From: Jannaschia seohaensis
GTDB lineage: Bacteria; Pseudomonadota; Alphaproteobacteria; Rhodobacterales; Rhodobacteraceae
DNA length: 64,000 nucleotides
Direction: 5' to 3'
Assembly (NCBI RefSeq): GCF_900116765.1
Contig: NZ_UETC01000006.1
Location: 176,172-240,171, forward strand
Shown here: piece after piece, positions 34,868-43,473 of the stretch
Position numbering within the stretch: the first letter of the stretch is position 1
Layout of the letters: each line of letters opens with the position of its first letter
Translations under genes and position numbers: made by a program
Notes under the pieces: model-generated
What the model saw: only the letters and a program-made list of their open reading frames with translations
Told to the model about the DNA's origin: nothing
Database searches by the model: none

Positions 34868-36892
34868 TCACCTCATGTAGTTCGAGCGCACCGTGCGCCG
34901 GCGCTGCATCGTTCGTGTCGGGACGGCCGGCGCCGTTGCCGGACCGGCTTCGGATCCGTCCTGCTTCGCCACCCCGAGCTGCGCTTCCAGATCGGCCCAC
35001 CGCGCCTCGGGCCAGCGATCCACGCCCGCGATCCAGGCGGCGGCGCGGGCGTAGACCCGGCAGTCCAGCGCCTCGTTGCGCTCGCGGAGCTTCTGCCATT
35101 CGAGCTTCGCGAAGCCGCGGCGGTTGCGGACCGTCACCAGCTGTTCGGCCGTCAACTGCCGGATCCACTCGGTGTCGGCCCAGCCGGGCAGATGCACTAT
35201 GCCGGGCGGGAACGAAGCACCTTCCTCCTGCTCTTCCGCCGTCGGCCGGGCCAGCCGCAGGAAGCGGTAGGTCTCGGCCTTGAAGGTCGAGGTGGCCACG
35301 GTCCAGAGCCGGGCACCGCGCCGCAGCCGCTTGCCCGCGACGGTTGCATCGACATAGGTCGGTCCCGTCACCGGGCTCGTCCGGGTAAACCCCTCGACGC
35401 CCTTCACGGGCGCCACCTGCGCGAAGCCAACCTGGCGGGACCAGCCATAGACCGCGCTGGTCTCGTAGCCCGTGTCGATCGCGAGCCGGGCAAGCGCCAT
35501 GGGCTGACCCGAGACACGCGTCCACGTCCGACCCAGCAGGTCGGTTAGCTGCTGCCAGCAGACCGGATCGCCGGGCCCGCCCTCAAGCACGAGGTGGTCG
35601 ACGAGCCAGCTTTCCAGACCCCGGCCCCAAGCCCAGACATCGACCTCGATCCGGTCCTTCTGCACGTCGGCGCCCGCGGTCAGGAACAGCCCCCGCTCGG
35701 GCACCGTGCCTGGAGCCCACGCCTCGCGCCGGTCCGCCAGCCGTTGCCAGTCGGGCGCCTCGCCGGTCTCCATCCAGGTCTCGCCGAGCACGGTGTTGCG
35801 GAACACCCGCTCGGCCTCGTCGGACCCCGCCGCGGTCTCCTTGTCCCGCGCGATGTCGGCCCAGCTCTTCCACCCCGACGGCGAATAGAGCGCCGAGAGA
35901 TGAAACCCCACCGTCCGCGCGTCGCGGGCCTCGGCGGTGGCCCGCCATTCGCCCGCAGCCAGCATCGCCGGCTTGTGGTGCTCCTCGATCCGCTCGTCGC
36001 AGGCATCGCAATGGTACGCCGCCGTCTCCGGTTTGCCCTTCTCCCAGCGCAGCCGCTCGAACCGCAGCCACTGCATCGCGGCGCAATGCGGGCACGGCAC
36101 GAAGAAGCGGCGCTGGTCGCTCGCCTCGTATTCCCGCTCGATCCGGCTGACCCCGCGGATCGTCGGCGTCGAGACCAGGAACACCTTCCGCCGATGCGCG
36201 AAGGTCAGCGAGCGCGCTTCGGCGAGCCCGACCGGATCGCCTTCCTCGTCGGCCGAGGCCGGATAGGCGTCGACCTCGTCGAGAAATACGTAGCGCGCCG
36301 GCATCGAGCGCAGGCCGACGGCCGAGTTCGCGCCGGTCATCACCAGCACGCCGCCCGGGAAGTCCTTCGACAGCTGCGTGTTGCCGCTGTCGCGCGCCCG
36401 CGCCGGGCGGACGCGTTCCTTCAGCGCCGGACTCTCCTCGATCAGCGGGTCGATCCGCTGGCGCGAGTTGCGCTTGGCCAGCTCCACCGTCGGCTGGACG
36501 GCCAGCATCGGCCCCGGCGCATGGTGGATCACGAAACCGATCCAGTTGTTGCCGGCCTCCGTCGCGCCCACCTGCGCAGCCTTCATGAACACCACCCGTT
36601 GCGTTGGGTCGCCGGGCGAGAGCGCGTCCATGATCGCCCGCATGTAGGGCGTGCGCTCGGTCCGGTACCGGCCGGGCTCGGCGCTCGCGCGCGAGCTCAG
36701 CCAACGATGCGTGTCCGACCATTCCGAGACGGTCAGCCAGGGATCGGGCGTGAGCCCGCGGCCCCAGGCCCGGAGCAGCGCCTCCGCCCCGTCGAACTGC
36801 GAGATATTCTCGTCTATCGCTTCGCTGCTTGAGGCGTTGCCATCAGAGTGCGATCCGGGGCTGGGCGAGTTCCTCGAGATGGGCGCGGACAT
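34868..36892 (-). CDS. Terminase large subunit, GpA family
   Basis: 674 residues. Packaging ATPase motifs are KAAQVGATEAGNN (deviant Walker A, about 104-116) and YVFLDEVDAYP (Walker B). A zinc-binding pair CPHC...CDAC follows, then the RNase H-like nuclease half with TAGADVQKDRIEVDVWAW and LAIDTGY. It packages and cuts the concatemer. The first 17 codons overlap the small subunit gene by 50 bases; no later start is convincing. Confidence 0.95.
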   Translation of the reverse strand: MSAPISRNSPSPGSHSDGNASSSEAIDENISQFDGAEALLRAWGRGLTPDPWLTVSEWSDTHRWLSSRASAEPGRYRTERTPYMRAIMDALSPGDPTQRVVFMKAAQVGATEAGNNWIGFVIHHAPGPMLAVQPTVELAKRNSRQRIDPLIEESPALKERVRPARARDSGNTQLSKDFPGGVLVMTGANSAVGLRSMPARYVFLDEVDAYPASADEEGDPVGLAEARSLTFAHRRKVFLVSTPTIRGVSRIEREYEASDQRRFFVPCPHCAAMQWLRFERLRWEKGKPETAAYHCDACDERIEEHHKPAMLAAGEWRATAEARDARTVGFHLSALYSPSGWKSWADIARDKETAAGSDEAERVFRNTVLGETWMETGEAPDWQRLADRREAWAPGTVPERGLFLTAGADVQKDRIEVDVWAWGRGLESWLVDHLVLEGGPGDPVCWQQLTDLLGRTWTRVSGQPMALARLAIDTGYETSAVYGWSRQVGFAQVAPVKGVEGFTRTSPVTGPTYVDATVAGKRLRRGARLWTVATSTFKAETYRFLRLARPTAEEQEEGASFPPGIVHLPGWADTEWIRQLTAEQLVTVRNRRGFAKLEWQKLRERNEALDCRVYARAAAWIAGVDRWPEARWADLEAQLGVAKQDGSEAGPATAPAVPTRTMQRRRTVRSNYMR

Positions 36893-37409
36893 GGGCCTCC
36901 AGAACCTTCTGCATGGCCGCCGTCTCCGTTCCCAACTCCGCCGCCATCAGCGCAGCCACCCGCGCCGGCCAGTTGACCCACGCGTCGCGTTCCTCGCGCG
37001 CGAGCCGGAAGACCAGCGAGATTGCGCGGTTGCGGTCGACCAACTCGCCCCTCTTGATCTGGAGCCCGAGCTTGCGCTCCTGAGCCTTCATGATCTCGTT
37101 GAAGGTCTTGGCCTTCATGTAGGCGCCGGCTTCACCGACCTCCGGAACGGTGACCCCGTTCTCGCGCAGCGTCTCGTTGGCAGACGCAATGACCGCCGCC
37201 GGCACCGGCTTCATTCCGCCTGGACGGCCTGCGGCCTTCGGTCTGCTCTTTGACAGATCAGTCGTCTCGGCACGTCGCCGGTCTGAAGCTTCGGCGTCGA
37301 TGGAGTCATCGGGGAAGAGCACAAGCCGTCCGGCCCGTTTCGCCTTCTGGATCGCGCCGCGCGACAGCCCGACACGGGCGGCGTACTGGCGCTCGCTCAT
37401 GCCCTGCAT
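36843..37409 (-). CDS. Terminase small subunit
   Basis: 188 residues from ATG 37409. An N-terminal helix-turn-helix (ERQYAARVGLSRGAIQKAKRAGRL) recognises DNA, followed by a linker and a helical oligomerisation region (MKAKTFNEIMKAQERKLGLQIKRGELV), as in Nu1-like small terminases. It overlaps the large subunit gene in the usual way. Confidence 0.88.
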   Translation of the reverse strand: MQGMSERQYAARVGLSRGAIQKAKRAGRLVLFPDDSIDAEASDRRRAETTDLSKSRPKAAGRPGGMKPVPAAVIASANETLRENGVTVPEVGEAGAYMKAKTFNEIMKAQERKLGLQIKRGELVDRNRAISLVFRLAREERDAWVNWPARVAALMAAELGTETAAMQKVLEAHVRAHLEELAQPRIAL

Positions 37410-37440
37410 CGCCAACCCCGGTTATCATTCAAAGTCAGGT

Positions 37441-37459
37441 GCTTATCGAGTTGATAAGC
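37441..37459. promoter_or_regulatory. Inverted repeat GCTTATC-N5-GATAAGC between terminase and DUF3489 operons
   Basis: A perfect 7-bp inverted repeat with a 5-bp spacer lies in the divergent gap (37410-37520) between the terminase small subunit and a plus-strand gene pair. The spacing fits a dimeric regulator. One half overlaps a TTGATA that could be a -35 element for the plus strand. Confidence 0.5.
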
Positions 37460-37520
37460 CTCGCGGACAGAGCGAACTTCGATCCCACAAGGATGATGCA
37501 ACTCACCCGGAGCCACCACG

Positions 37521-37793
37521 ATGACCACCCGCCCGAACCCGATCACCACCCCCCGCCACGAACTCCGCGCCGAGAAGGCGCGCCGGAACAGGGAAGCGGC
37601 CCTGAACGCCTTCATCGGCAAGAAGGCCGAGATCGACGAGATGCTCGCCCGCCTGCAGGCGCTCAGCGACGACCATTTCAACTGCCATCCCGACGAGGTG
37701 GGCTGGGCGATGGTCGGCACCCTCGAACACTACGCCAGCCTCCTCAAGCGCATCACCGACAGCGCCTTTGGCGAGGGCGAACACGCCCGCTGA
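37521..37793 (+). CDS. Small phage protein of unknown function
   Basis: 90 residues with a basic N-terminus (TTPRHELRAEKARRNREAALNAF) and a helical rest (FIGKKAEIDEMLARLQALSDDHF). It runs against the packaging operon together with the DUF3489 gene. GGAG lies about 10 bases before the ATG. No function is recognised. Confidence 0.75.
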   Translation: MTTRPNPITTPRHELRAEKARRNREAALNAFIGKKAEIDEMLARLQALSDDHFNCHPDEVGWAMVGTLEHYASLLKRITDSAFGEGEHAR

Positions 37794-37888
37794 TCTCCGG
37801 CCCAGCCGGAACTCCCGCCGCGCGCCCTGCGCGGCTCGGGGTCGTAGAAGGCGCCGCATGTCGCGGGCCCGAATACGGAGACGATCCC

Positions 37889-38407
37889 ATGGCCCAGATC
37901 CAGCTTTCAGACGCCCAAGCCGTCATTCTGTCCACCGCCTGCGCGCGCGAGGACGGAGCCATCTTCCCCGTCACCGCCAGCCTCAAGGGCGGCGCCGTCG
38001 GCAACGTCTGCAAGAGCCTTCTCAAGCAGGGCCTGATCGAGGAAATCGCCGCCACGGATCTCAACACGGTCTGGCGGCACGACGAGGAGCGCGGCCCGAT
38101 CACGCTGCGCGCCACCCCTCTCGCCTACAGCACCCTCGGGATCACGGACGAGCAGGATGAGATGCCGCCGGCGGAAACGCCGCCTGCCCCGGTCCAGCGC
38201 CGCAAGGGCACCAAGCAGGAGACGCTGATCGAGATGCTCCGCGCCGAGGGCGGCGCGACCATCGACGAGATCGTCGACGCCACGGGATGGCAGGCTCACA
38301 CAGTGAGAGGCGCCATGTCCGGCGCACTCAAGAAGAAGCTGGGCCTGACGATCACCTCCGAAAAGATCGAGGGGCGCGGCAGGACCTACATGATCGTTGA
38401 CGACTGA
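37889..38407 (+). CDS. DUF3489 protein
   Basis: 172 residues from ATG 37889. Two winged-helix-like parts are present: residues 1-80 (LSDAQAVILSTACAREDG) and the DUF3489 region (RRKGTKQETLIEMLRAEGGATIDEIVDATGWQAHTVRGAMSGALKK split over about 100-150). This family is common in prophages and is probably DNA-binding. With the 90-residue protein it forms a two-gene plus-strand unit that could act as a regulator of packaging genes. Confidence 0.85.
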   Translation: MAQIQLSDAQAVILSTACAREDGAIFPVTASLKGGAVGNVCKSLLKQGLIEEIAATDLNTVWRHDEERGPITLRATPLAYSTLGITDEQDEMPPAETPPAPVQRRKGTKQETLIEMLRAEGGATIDEIVDATGWQAHTVRGAMSGALKKKLGLTITSEKIEGRGRTYMIVDD

Positions 38408-38461
38408 CGCCGCACACCACGACGGACCCGATGCCGCCGTCCCGCATGGGGCGGCGGTGTC

Positions 38462-38659
38462 TCATTGCCATGACAGCAGGTCACGCGCGGCGGCCTGCAG
38501 GATGTCCTGCGCCATGCGAGGCTCGCAGGTGTAGATTCCGCCCGGCTCCGGCTCGCCCACATGCTCCTCGAACCAGCCGCGCCCCTCGTCCGAAATCGGA
38601 CGCAGGACGACCATGGTCCCATGATCGTTAATCTCGATATGCTGCCAGCCTTCGGACAT
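38462..38659 (-). CDS. Small phage protein of unknown function
   Basis: 65 residues, with EINDHGTMVVLRPISDEGRGWFEEHV and a C-terminal helix. It reads as a compact acidic protein with balanced composition, unlike the shadow frames around it. It converges with the DUF3489 gene. The function is unknown. Confidence 0.7.
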   Translation of the reverse strand: MSEGWQHIEINDHGTMVVLRPISDEGRGWFEEHVGEPEPGGIYTCEPRMAQDILQAAARDLLSWQ

Positions 38660-38703
38660 GGCCCAAGGCTACCAGCGCGACCGAGCGCCCGCCAGCGCAA
38701 CGG

Positions 38704-38919
38704 TCACCAGCCGCGCAGGCGCTCGAACAGCCGCCGCAGCAGATAGCCGCGGGCCAGCGAGACGCCGACAAAGGCGAGACCGATGGTCATGTGCTCGGCA
38801 AGACCCGTCTCGATCCCGAACCATGGGAAGACGACGATCTGCGTTGCGATGGCCAGAACGTAGCCGACGACGACATTCGTCGCGGCCTCGACCATCGACA
38901 TGAAGCGGCTCTGTTTCAT
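38704..38919 (-). CDS. Small two-span membrane protein, DUF7220-like
   Basis: 71 residues from ATG 38919, overlapping the previous stop as ATGA. The start SRFMSMVEAATNVVVGYVLAIATQIVVFPWFG and a second hydrophobic stretch match a widespread family of small phage and plasmid membrane proteins. The role is unknown. Confidence 0.8.
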   Translation of the reverse strand: MKQSRFMSMVEAATNVVVGYVLAIATQIVVFPWFGIETGLAEHMTIGLAFVGVSLARGYLLRRLFERLRGW

Positions 38920-39374
38920 GCTGCAGCGCCTCCCGCGGCGACCGCAGAAGGGAGCCTCGCGAGAGCCGCTCGGTAAACGGCCGTGACATCGACGACGATC
39001 ACGGACTCGGGATGGCTCCTCAGCACCGTGCAGAGATCCTTTTCGGGAACCAGTCCAACCGTCTGTCTGTGTCTGCCCTTGGTCCAGTTCGCGGCAAAGA
39101 AGAACAGACTCGGGCGATCGGGGATCCGGTCCATCGTGGCGAGGTCTTCGCGAAGGTCGCCGGTCATCAGACCCATCGCGTTGATCGACAGACAGTGCGG
39201 CCGAAGCGCGCCCATGACCGCGAGGCACGCGAGATCGCGCCAATCGAACCGCCGGCGCTGACCGGGTCGGACCTCCTCGGAGGGCCGGTAGTGACCACGC
39301 GAGATCCACTGGCTCAGCTCGCCAGTCGTCATCAACAAGGCGTCCGCAGCCTCGTGAATCGTCCAAGTCTTCAC
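38916..39374 (-). CDS. MerR-like helix-turn-helix protein
   Basis: 152 residues. The first 60 residues have the pattern WTIHEAADALLMTTGELSQWISRGHY then RRRFDWRDLACL, a MerR/excisionase-type winged helix. The rest is alpha/beta with no recognised motif. It follows the cytosine methyltransferase gene and may regulate it. Confidence 0.75.
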   Translation of the reverse strand: MKTWTIHEAADALLMTTGELSQWISRGHYRPSEEVRPGQRRRFDWRDLACLAVMGALRPHCLSINAMGLMTGDLREDLATMDRIPDRPSLFFFAANWTKGRHRQTVGLVPEKDLCTVLRSHPESVIVVDVTAVYRAALARLPSAVAAGGAAA

Positions 39375-39383
39375 GCCGCCCCC

Positions 39384-40406
39384 TTATCCATCGGCCAGCA
39401 ATTGAGCTGCGAGAGTTCGGAGCGCATGCGCCGCGACCAGCGGCACCACGCCGTTGCCACAGAGCCGAAGCCGGTCCACCCGGTGGGCCAGCCCATCAGC
39501 GCCTCGACGAACAGCGGGTTCAAGGTCCGGGGCGTGTCGCAGGAATTCCCGCCAGCCGTCGGCGTCACCAGGACCTGGCGGCCAAGCAGCCCGTTCACCG
39601 GCGTGTTCGCGAGGCTCGTCGCCCCGTCCTTGTGATCGCGCGCCGTCGGCGTCATCCAGAGACGCGTCGCATCGCAGAGCGTCGTCCCGTCGTTGCGCGG
39701 GCGCGCCGTCTCGCCGCGATTGCTCGTCCGGTTCCGCGTTCCCTTGCTGTCGCCCGCCAGCGGCGTCGGCCAGAGCCGTAGCAGTTCCGTCCGGTTCCCG
39801 CCACTCGACCGGGTGCCGGAGCAGGCGCGCGGGGTCGGCCAGGTAGTCGCGCTCGCGGTGGGCGAGGATGAACAGCCGCTCGCGCCGATGGGGCGCGCCG
39901 ACTTCCGCCGCCGTGAAGAGGCCTGCCGCAAGGCGGTAGCCCATGCCGACCAGTCCTCCGGCGACTTCGGGGAAACCGAGGCGGAGATGATGGGCGACGT
40001 TCTCGAGGAAGACGAAGGGCGGCTCGATTTCGCCGACGATCCGGGCGACATGCGGCCAGAGGTGGCGCGGGTCGTCCGCGCCTCTGCGCTTGCCCGCGAC
40101 GGAGAACGGCTGGCACGGATAGCCCGCAGTGACGATGTCCACCGCGCCGCGCCAAGGGCGGCCGCCGAAGGTGGCAACGTCGTCCCAGACAGGAGCCGGA
40201 TCCAGGGCCGCGTCTTCCATCCGCGCCACGAGGACGGCCGCGGCGTAGGCGTCCCGCTCGACATGACCCACAGTGCGATATCCGGGGCATGCGAGGTGCA
40301 GTCCGAGGTCGAGCCCGCCGGCGCCGGAACAGAGCGAGAGGCCGAACAGGCACGCGTCGCCGGCTCCGGCAGGCAGGCCGGAGGAAGGTAGAGCCACGCC
40401 ATCCAC
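39384..40406 (-). CDS. DNA (cytosine-5) methyltransferase
   Basis: 340 residues from a GTG at 40406. SAM motif I is FGLSLCSGAGGLDLG (about 21-35), the catalytic PCQ is at about 97-99 in GYPCQPFSVAGKR, and ENV at about 135-137, followed by QVEVGAPHRRERLF-like motif VIII. The C-terminal half is short and degenerate in the target recognition region. A solitary phage enzyme, it probably protects phage DNA from host restriction. No partner endonuclease is next to it. Confidence 0.92.
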   Translation of the reverse strand: MDGVALPSSGLPAGAGDACLFGLSLCSGAGGLDLGLHLACPGYRTVGHVERDAYAAAVLVARMEDAALDPAPVWDDVATFGGRPWRGAVDIVTAGYPCQPFSVAGKRRGADDPRHLWPHVARIVGEIEPPFVFLENVAHHLRLGFPEVAGGLVGMGYRLAAGLFTAAEVGAPHRRERLFILAHRERDYLADPARLLRHPVEWREPDGTATALADAAGGRQQGNAEPDEQSRRDGAPAQRRDDALRCDASLDDADGARSQGRGDEPREHAGERAAWPPGPGDADGWREFLRHAPDLEPAVRRGADGLAHRVDRLRLCGNGVVPLVAAHALRTLAAQLLADG

Positions 40407-40410
40407 GTCG

Positions 40411-41748
40411 TCAGGCCGCGTGGGCCCCCTCGGCCGCGGCCGGGGACTCGCCCAGCCGCTCGGCCTTCACCTCGGCGAAGGTCCGGCCGCCGCCGTCGAG
40501 GATCGCGTCGCGGCCGGTCTCGGCCTGCCAGCGTTCCACGGCGACGTCGATGTAGGCCGGGCTGATTTCCATCGCGAAGACGCGGCGGCCGTTGGCTTCG
40601 CCCGCCATGATCTGCGAGCCGGAGCCCGAGAACGGCTCGTAGCAGAGCCCACCGCGGGCGACGTGCTGGCGCATCGGGATGCCGAAGGCGTCGAGCGGCT
40701 TCGGCGTCGGATGGTCGGGACGGTCGTCCTTGGCGAAGCTGGGCATCTCCCATGTCGACGGCAGCGTTTCCTCGGCGACCTTGGGCGGGCGGTTTGGGCG
40801 GCGCCAGCCCATGAAGCAGGGCTCGTGCTTCCAGAGGTAGTGCGAGCGGGTCAGAACTCCGCGATCCTTCACCCAGATGATCTGCTGGTGGACAAAAGCC
40901 CCCGCCTTCTCCCAACAGGCCTCCAGCATCGCCTGGCGGCGGGACGCGTGCCAGCAGTACCAGGCGGCATCCTCGGTGATTGCCTCGGCCACGGCGGCGG
41001 CGATGAAACCGTCGTAGAGCTCTGCTCCCTGCGAACTGTCGTCCCAGGTGACGCCGTAGCTCTGGCTCCAATCCTTGTTGCGTGTCGGATGGTTCGAACC
41101 GTCGTAGTCGACGAGATACGGCGGGTCGGTGGCGAACAGGATCGCGCGCTCGCCATTCATCAGGCGGCGGACATCCGTCTCGCTGGTCGAGTCCCCGCAG
41201 AGCAGCCGGTGGTCGCCGAGGACCCAGAGATCGCCCGTCCGCGACGCCGGGTTGCGCGGCGGTTCCGGGATGGTCACCGGAGGCACGGAGCCCCCGGCGC
41301 CACCTTCTTCTTCACCGCCCCCGTCCGGATCGAAGGCCAGCAGCTTGTCGAGTTCGCCATCGGAGAAGCCCACGAGCGACAGGTCGTAGTCGTCCGCCAG
41401 CAGGTCCTGCAGCTCGGCCGAGAGCAGCGCCTCGTCCCAGCTGCCGAGTTCCGTGAGCTTGTTGTCCGCGATCCGATACGCCCGGCGTTGCGCTTCGGTC
41501 AGATGCCCCAGCACGATCACCGGCGCTTCGGTCAGCCCGAGCTGCGTCGCGGCCAGAACGCGGCCATGGCCCGCGATCAGCTCGCCGTCCTCGCCGACGA
41601 GGCACGGCATGGTCCAGCCGAACTCGGCCATGCTGGCGGCGATCTTCGCGACCTGGTCGGCCCCGTGCACCTTCGCGTTCTTCGCGTAGGGCTGGAGCTT
41701 GGCCAGCGGCCACATCTCGATCCGCTCGGGGGCGAAGTTCAGCGTCAT
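40411..41748 (-). CDS. ParB-like domain fused to an N4/N6-type DNA methyltransferase
   Basis: 445 residues from ATG 41748. Residues 1-110 form a ParB/Srx-like domain (LQPYAKNAKVHGADQVAKIAASMAEFGW, then GELIAGHGRVLAATQLG). A linker of glycine and glutamate separates it from the methylase, with DPPYLVDYDG (about 208) and the SAM motif FSGSGSQIMAGE near the C-terminus (beta-class order). This fusion is widespread in phages and mobile elements. It modifies adenine or cytosine N4 and may also act in replication control. The pair of methyltransferases suggests strong anti-restriction. Confidence 0.92.
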   Translation of the reverse strand: MTLNFAPERIEMWPLAKLQPYAKNAKVHGADQVAKIAASMAEFGWTMPCLVGEDGELIAGHGRVLAATQLGLTEAPVIVLGHLTEAQRRAYRIADNKLTELGSWDEALLSAELQDLLADDYDLSLVGFSDGELDKLLAFDPDGGGEEEGGAGGSVPPVTIPEPPRNPASRTGDLWVLGDHRLLCGDSTSETDVRRLMNGERAILFATDPPYLVDYDGSNHPTRNKDWSQSYGVTWDDSSQGAELYDGFIAAAVAEAITEDAAWYCWHASRRQAMLEACWEKAGAFVHQQIIWVKDRGVLTRSHYLWKHEPCFMGWRRPNRPPKVAEETLPSTWEMPSFAKDDRPDHPTPKPLDAFGIPMRQHVARGGLCYEPFSGSGSQIMAGEANGRRVFAMEISPAYIDVAVERWQAETGRDAILDGGGRTFAEVKAERLGESPAAAEGAHAA

Positions 41749-42208
41749 GGGCGGGTGGTTTCCGTCGATGAGGTGGATGCCGGCCGGACTCCGGATTCCG
41801 GATGCCAAGCTGGACTCCACGCGGGGTCCGGCGGTGTCCGGGGTATCCGGCCCAGAGGCCAGCGTTCATTGGGGTTCGCGTGGGTGGCGGGTGGCTCCGG
41901 CTTCCGGGTGGCTTCCCAAAAATCCGGCCCTGACGCTGGCGAAATGCCGAGCCAAGCCCGCCAGCATACGCAGGTCGCGCGGAAGGAACCGCGAACTCGG
42001 CCGAGGGGCGTGGTGGGGCGGACAGCGGTCCGCAAGGAAAGGATTAGCGCCTTTCCTTTCTTAGCGGACCCCGCCGACGAAAGGATGGTTTCGTTCGGGA
42101 CCGCGCCGCGCGCGCCTCTCCCGAGCTTATCCCGAACCTAGCCCCTGAACCGGTTTTCTGTCCCGTCGAAAACTGTCCGCCGCACACCTTCCCCTCTGGC
42201 GCGCAGCA
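41749..42208 (-). other. 460-bp gap without a supported gene; contains a hairpin
   Basis: The only reading frames here are low-complexity proline/arginine shadows. The region holds an imperfect inverted repeat at 42027-42070 and, near 42163, a small GTTTTC/GAAAAC repeat. A promoter for the methyltransferase operon and a terminator for the DUF6362 operon would be expected here. Confidence 0.5.
42027..42070 (-). terminator. Stem-loop between the resolvase/DUF6362 operon and the methyltransferase operon
   Basis: GGTCCGC (42027-42033) pairs with GCGGACC (42064-42070), and AAGGAAAG (42034-42041) with CTTTCCTT (42051-42058), leaving a small bulge. The stem is strong, but I see no long T-tract on the minus strand. 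It may be a terminator or an RNA-processing site. Positions are accurate to about one base. Confidence 0.45.
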
Positions 42209-42637
42209 TTACGAGCCACCGGCCAGTTCGATCACGCGCCGCTTCGGCAGGTTGCGGTTGAACCGACGCCGGTTGAGCTTCAGCGAGATGACGCAGAGCC
42301 CGTAGAGCCAGTGCTGATGGGCGGCCGAGCGCTGCAGCCCGACCGTCCAGCAGATGGTCTTCCACCGCTCACCATGGGCGCGCATCCAGACGATCTTGCC
42401 GTCGACGGGGTCGAGGCAGGCAGTCCAGGTCAGCGTCTCCTCCATCCGGCTGATCGCCTGCGGCGAGGGCAGCACCCGCATGGGCTTCGGCTCCTGGCCG
42501 ACCTTGTCGGCGAAGGAATGGATGATCTCGGGCCACGTGCTGAAGTAGCCCTGCCGTCGCGGCTCAGGCAGGCGCTTGAGCACGAACGCCGCCTCGGCGA
42601 GACGGGCCTCGACGAGGGACGGGGTCCACTTATCCAT
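42209..42637 (-). CDS. DUF6362 protein
   Basis: 142 residues. The sequence WTPSLVEARLAEAAFVLKRLPEPRRQGYFSTWPEI (in pieces) and the C-terminal RSAAHQHWLYGLCVISLKLNRR fit a family of phage proteins resembling small sigma-like or HTH regulators. It follows the 66-residue protein with an 8-base overlap. The function is unknown. Confidence 0.8.
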   Translation of the reverse strand: MDKWTPSLVEARLAEAAFVLKRLPEPRRQGYFSTWPEIIHSFADKVGQEPKPMRVLPSPQAISRMEETLTWTACLDPVDGKIVWMRAHGERWKTICWTVGLQRSAAHQHWLYGLCVISLKLNRRRFNRNLPKRRVIELAGGS

Positions 42638-42830
42638 GGCGCCCTCCCTCGTCGGAGGGGCGCGGCCCGTAGAGCTTTTCGCCGAGCTGGCGGACGAGTT
42701 CGCGTTCCGGCCAGGTCAGCCGCGCGTCCTCGAGCGAGACGGCGAGCACACCCTGCTCGCGCCAGCCGTCGCGCTTCACCTGGTCCGGATCCCGGCGCTG
42801 GCCGCCGTAGCCTTTAGGATGCCACCTCAT
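42630..42830 (-). CDS. Small phage protein of unknown function
   Basis: 66 residues, basic start (MRWHPKGYGGQRRDPDQVKRDGW) and EQGVLAVSLEDARLTWPERELVRQLGEKLYG (in two parts). Coupled to the resolvase gene by a 4-base overlap and to DUF6362. It has the look of a conserved nucleic-acid-binding peptide of phage operons. Confidence 0.75.
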   Translation of the reverse strand: MRWHPKGYGGQRRDPDQVKRDGWREQGVLAVSLEDARLTWPERELVRQLGEKLYGPRPSDEGGRHG

Positions 42831-43348
42831 GCGACACCCCCGTTCGTCTCGATCGCCCAGAGCAGCAGCGCAATGGCGTCAGCCTCGTTGTCGTCGGCGG
42901 GGCTGAAGCCCCGGGCCCGCGCGGCTGCGATCATCGCTTCCTTCGGCGCGTTACCCTTGCCGGTGGCGTGGCGCTTGATCGTGCCGACGGGAACGCCGGC
43001 ATAGGGCACGCCCCGCAGTTCCGCCCATGCGGTCAGCGTGGCCATCAGTCCGCCATACACATGGGCCGCGTCGGTTCCGGCGTGGCGGCGGACCTCCTCG
43101 AACCAGATCGCCGCGATCGGCCCCGACAGCCGGTCGATCTCGGTGAGCCAGATCGTGAAGCGCAGGTAGCGCATGCCGCCGCCGTCATAGCGGCCGGGGC
43201 GGAAGCTCGCGGTCCCGCTGGTGATCAGCCCTTCGGCCGAGCGCAACGCCCAGCCGGTGCTGGTGCCGAGATCCAGCGCGAGAATGCAGCGGTCGAGAGT
43301 GCCGGCAGCCGTGAGAGGCGCCGGGGCGATGTGTGGGGAGCGGTCCAT
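42827..43348 (-). CDS. RuvC-like resolvase
   Basis: 173 residues from ATG 43348. RNase H-like features are CILALDLGTSTGWAL (first Asp), IWFEEVRRHAG (Glu), and PADDNEADAIALLLWA (terminal Asp pair), the RuvC/phage resolvase pattern. It would cut branched replication intermediates. The frame is open upstream to an ATG at 43729, just after the prim-pol stop, which would add 127 residues. That part is dominated by repeat DNA, so I prefer the shorter start. Confidence 0.85.
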   Translation of the reverse strand: MDRSPHIAPAPLTAAGTLDRCILALDLGTSTGWALRSAEGLITSGTASFRPGRYDGGGMRYLRFTIWLTEIDRLSGPIAAIWFEEVRRHAGTDAAHVYGGLMATLTAWAELRGVPYAGVPVGTIKRHATGKGNAPKEAMIAAARARGFSPADDNEADAIALLLWAIETNGGVA

Positions 43349-43473
43349 GACGACCTCCTCTTCGAGTGAGAGGCCGGGGCGGTACGGCTGCCTGATGAGG
43401 GCAGCAAGCACGCCCGGACCGGGATCGCGAGGTCTGGTCAGGGTCACGTTGTCGTTGCCGGGAGCGCCCAGCG

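Noticed and set aside
14377..37409. A true gene transfer agent instead of a prophage
   Set aside because: Lambda-type head genes, own replication, repressor and lysis genes show an autonomous prophage; only the tail is GTA-like.
39371..41071. Minus-strand open frame of 566 codons overlapping the cytosine methyltransferase
   Set aside because: The overlapping frames carry the methyltransferase motifs PCQ, ENV and DPPY; this frame has none and is low in complexity.
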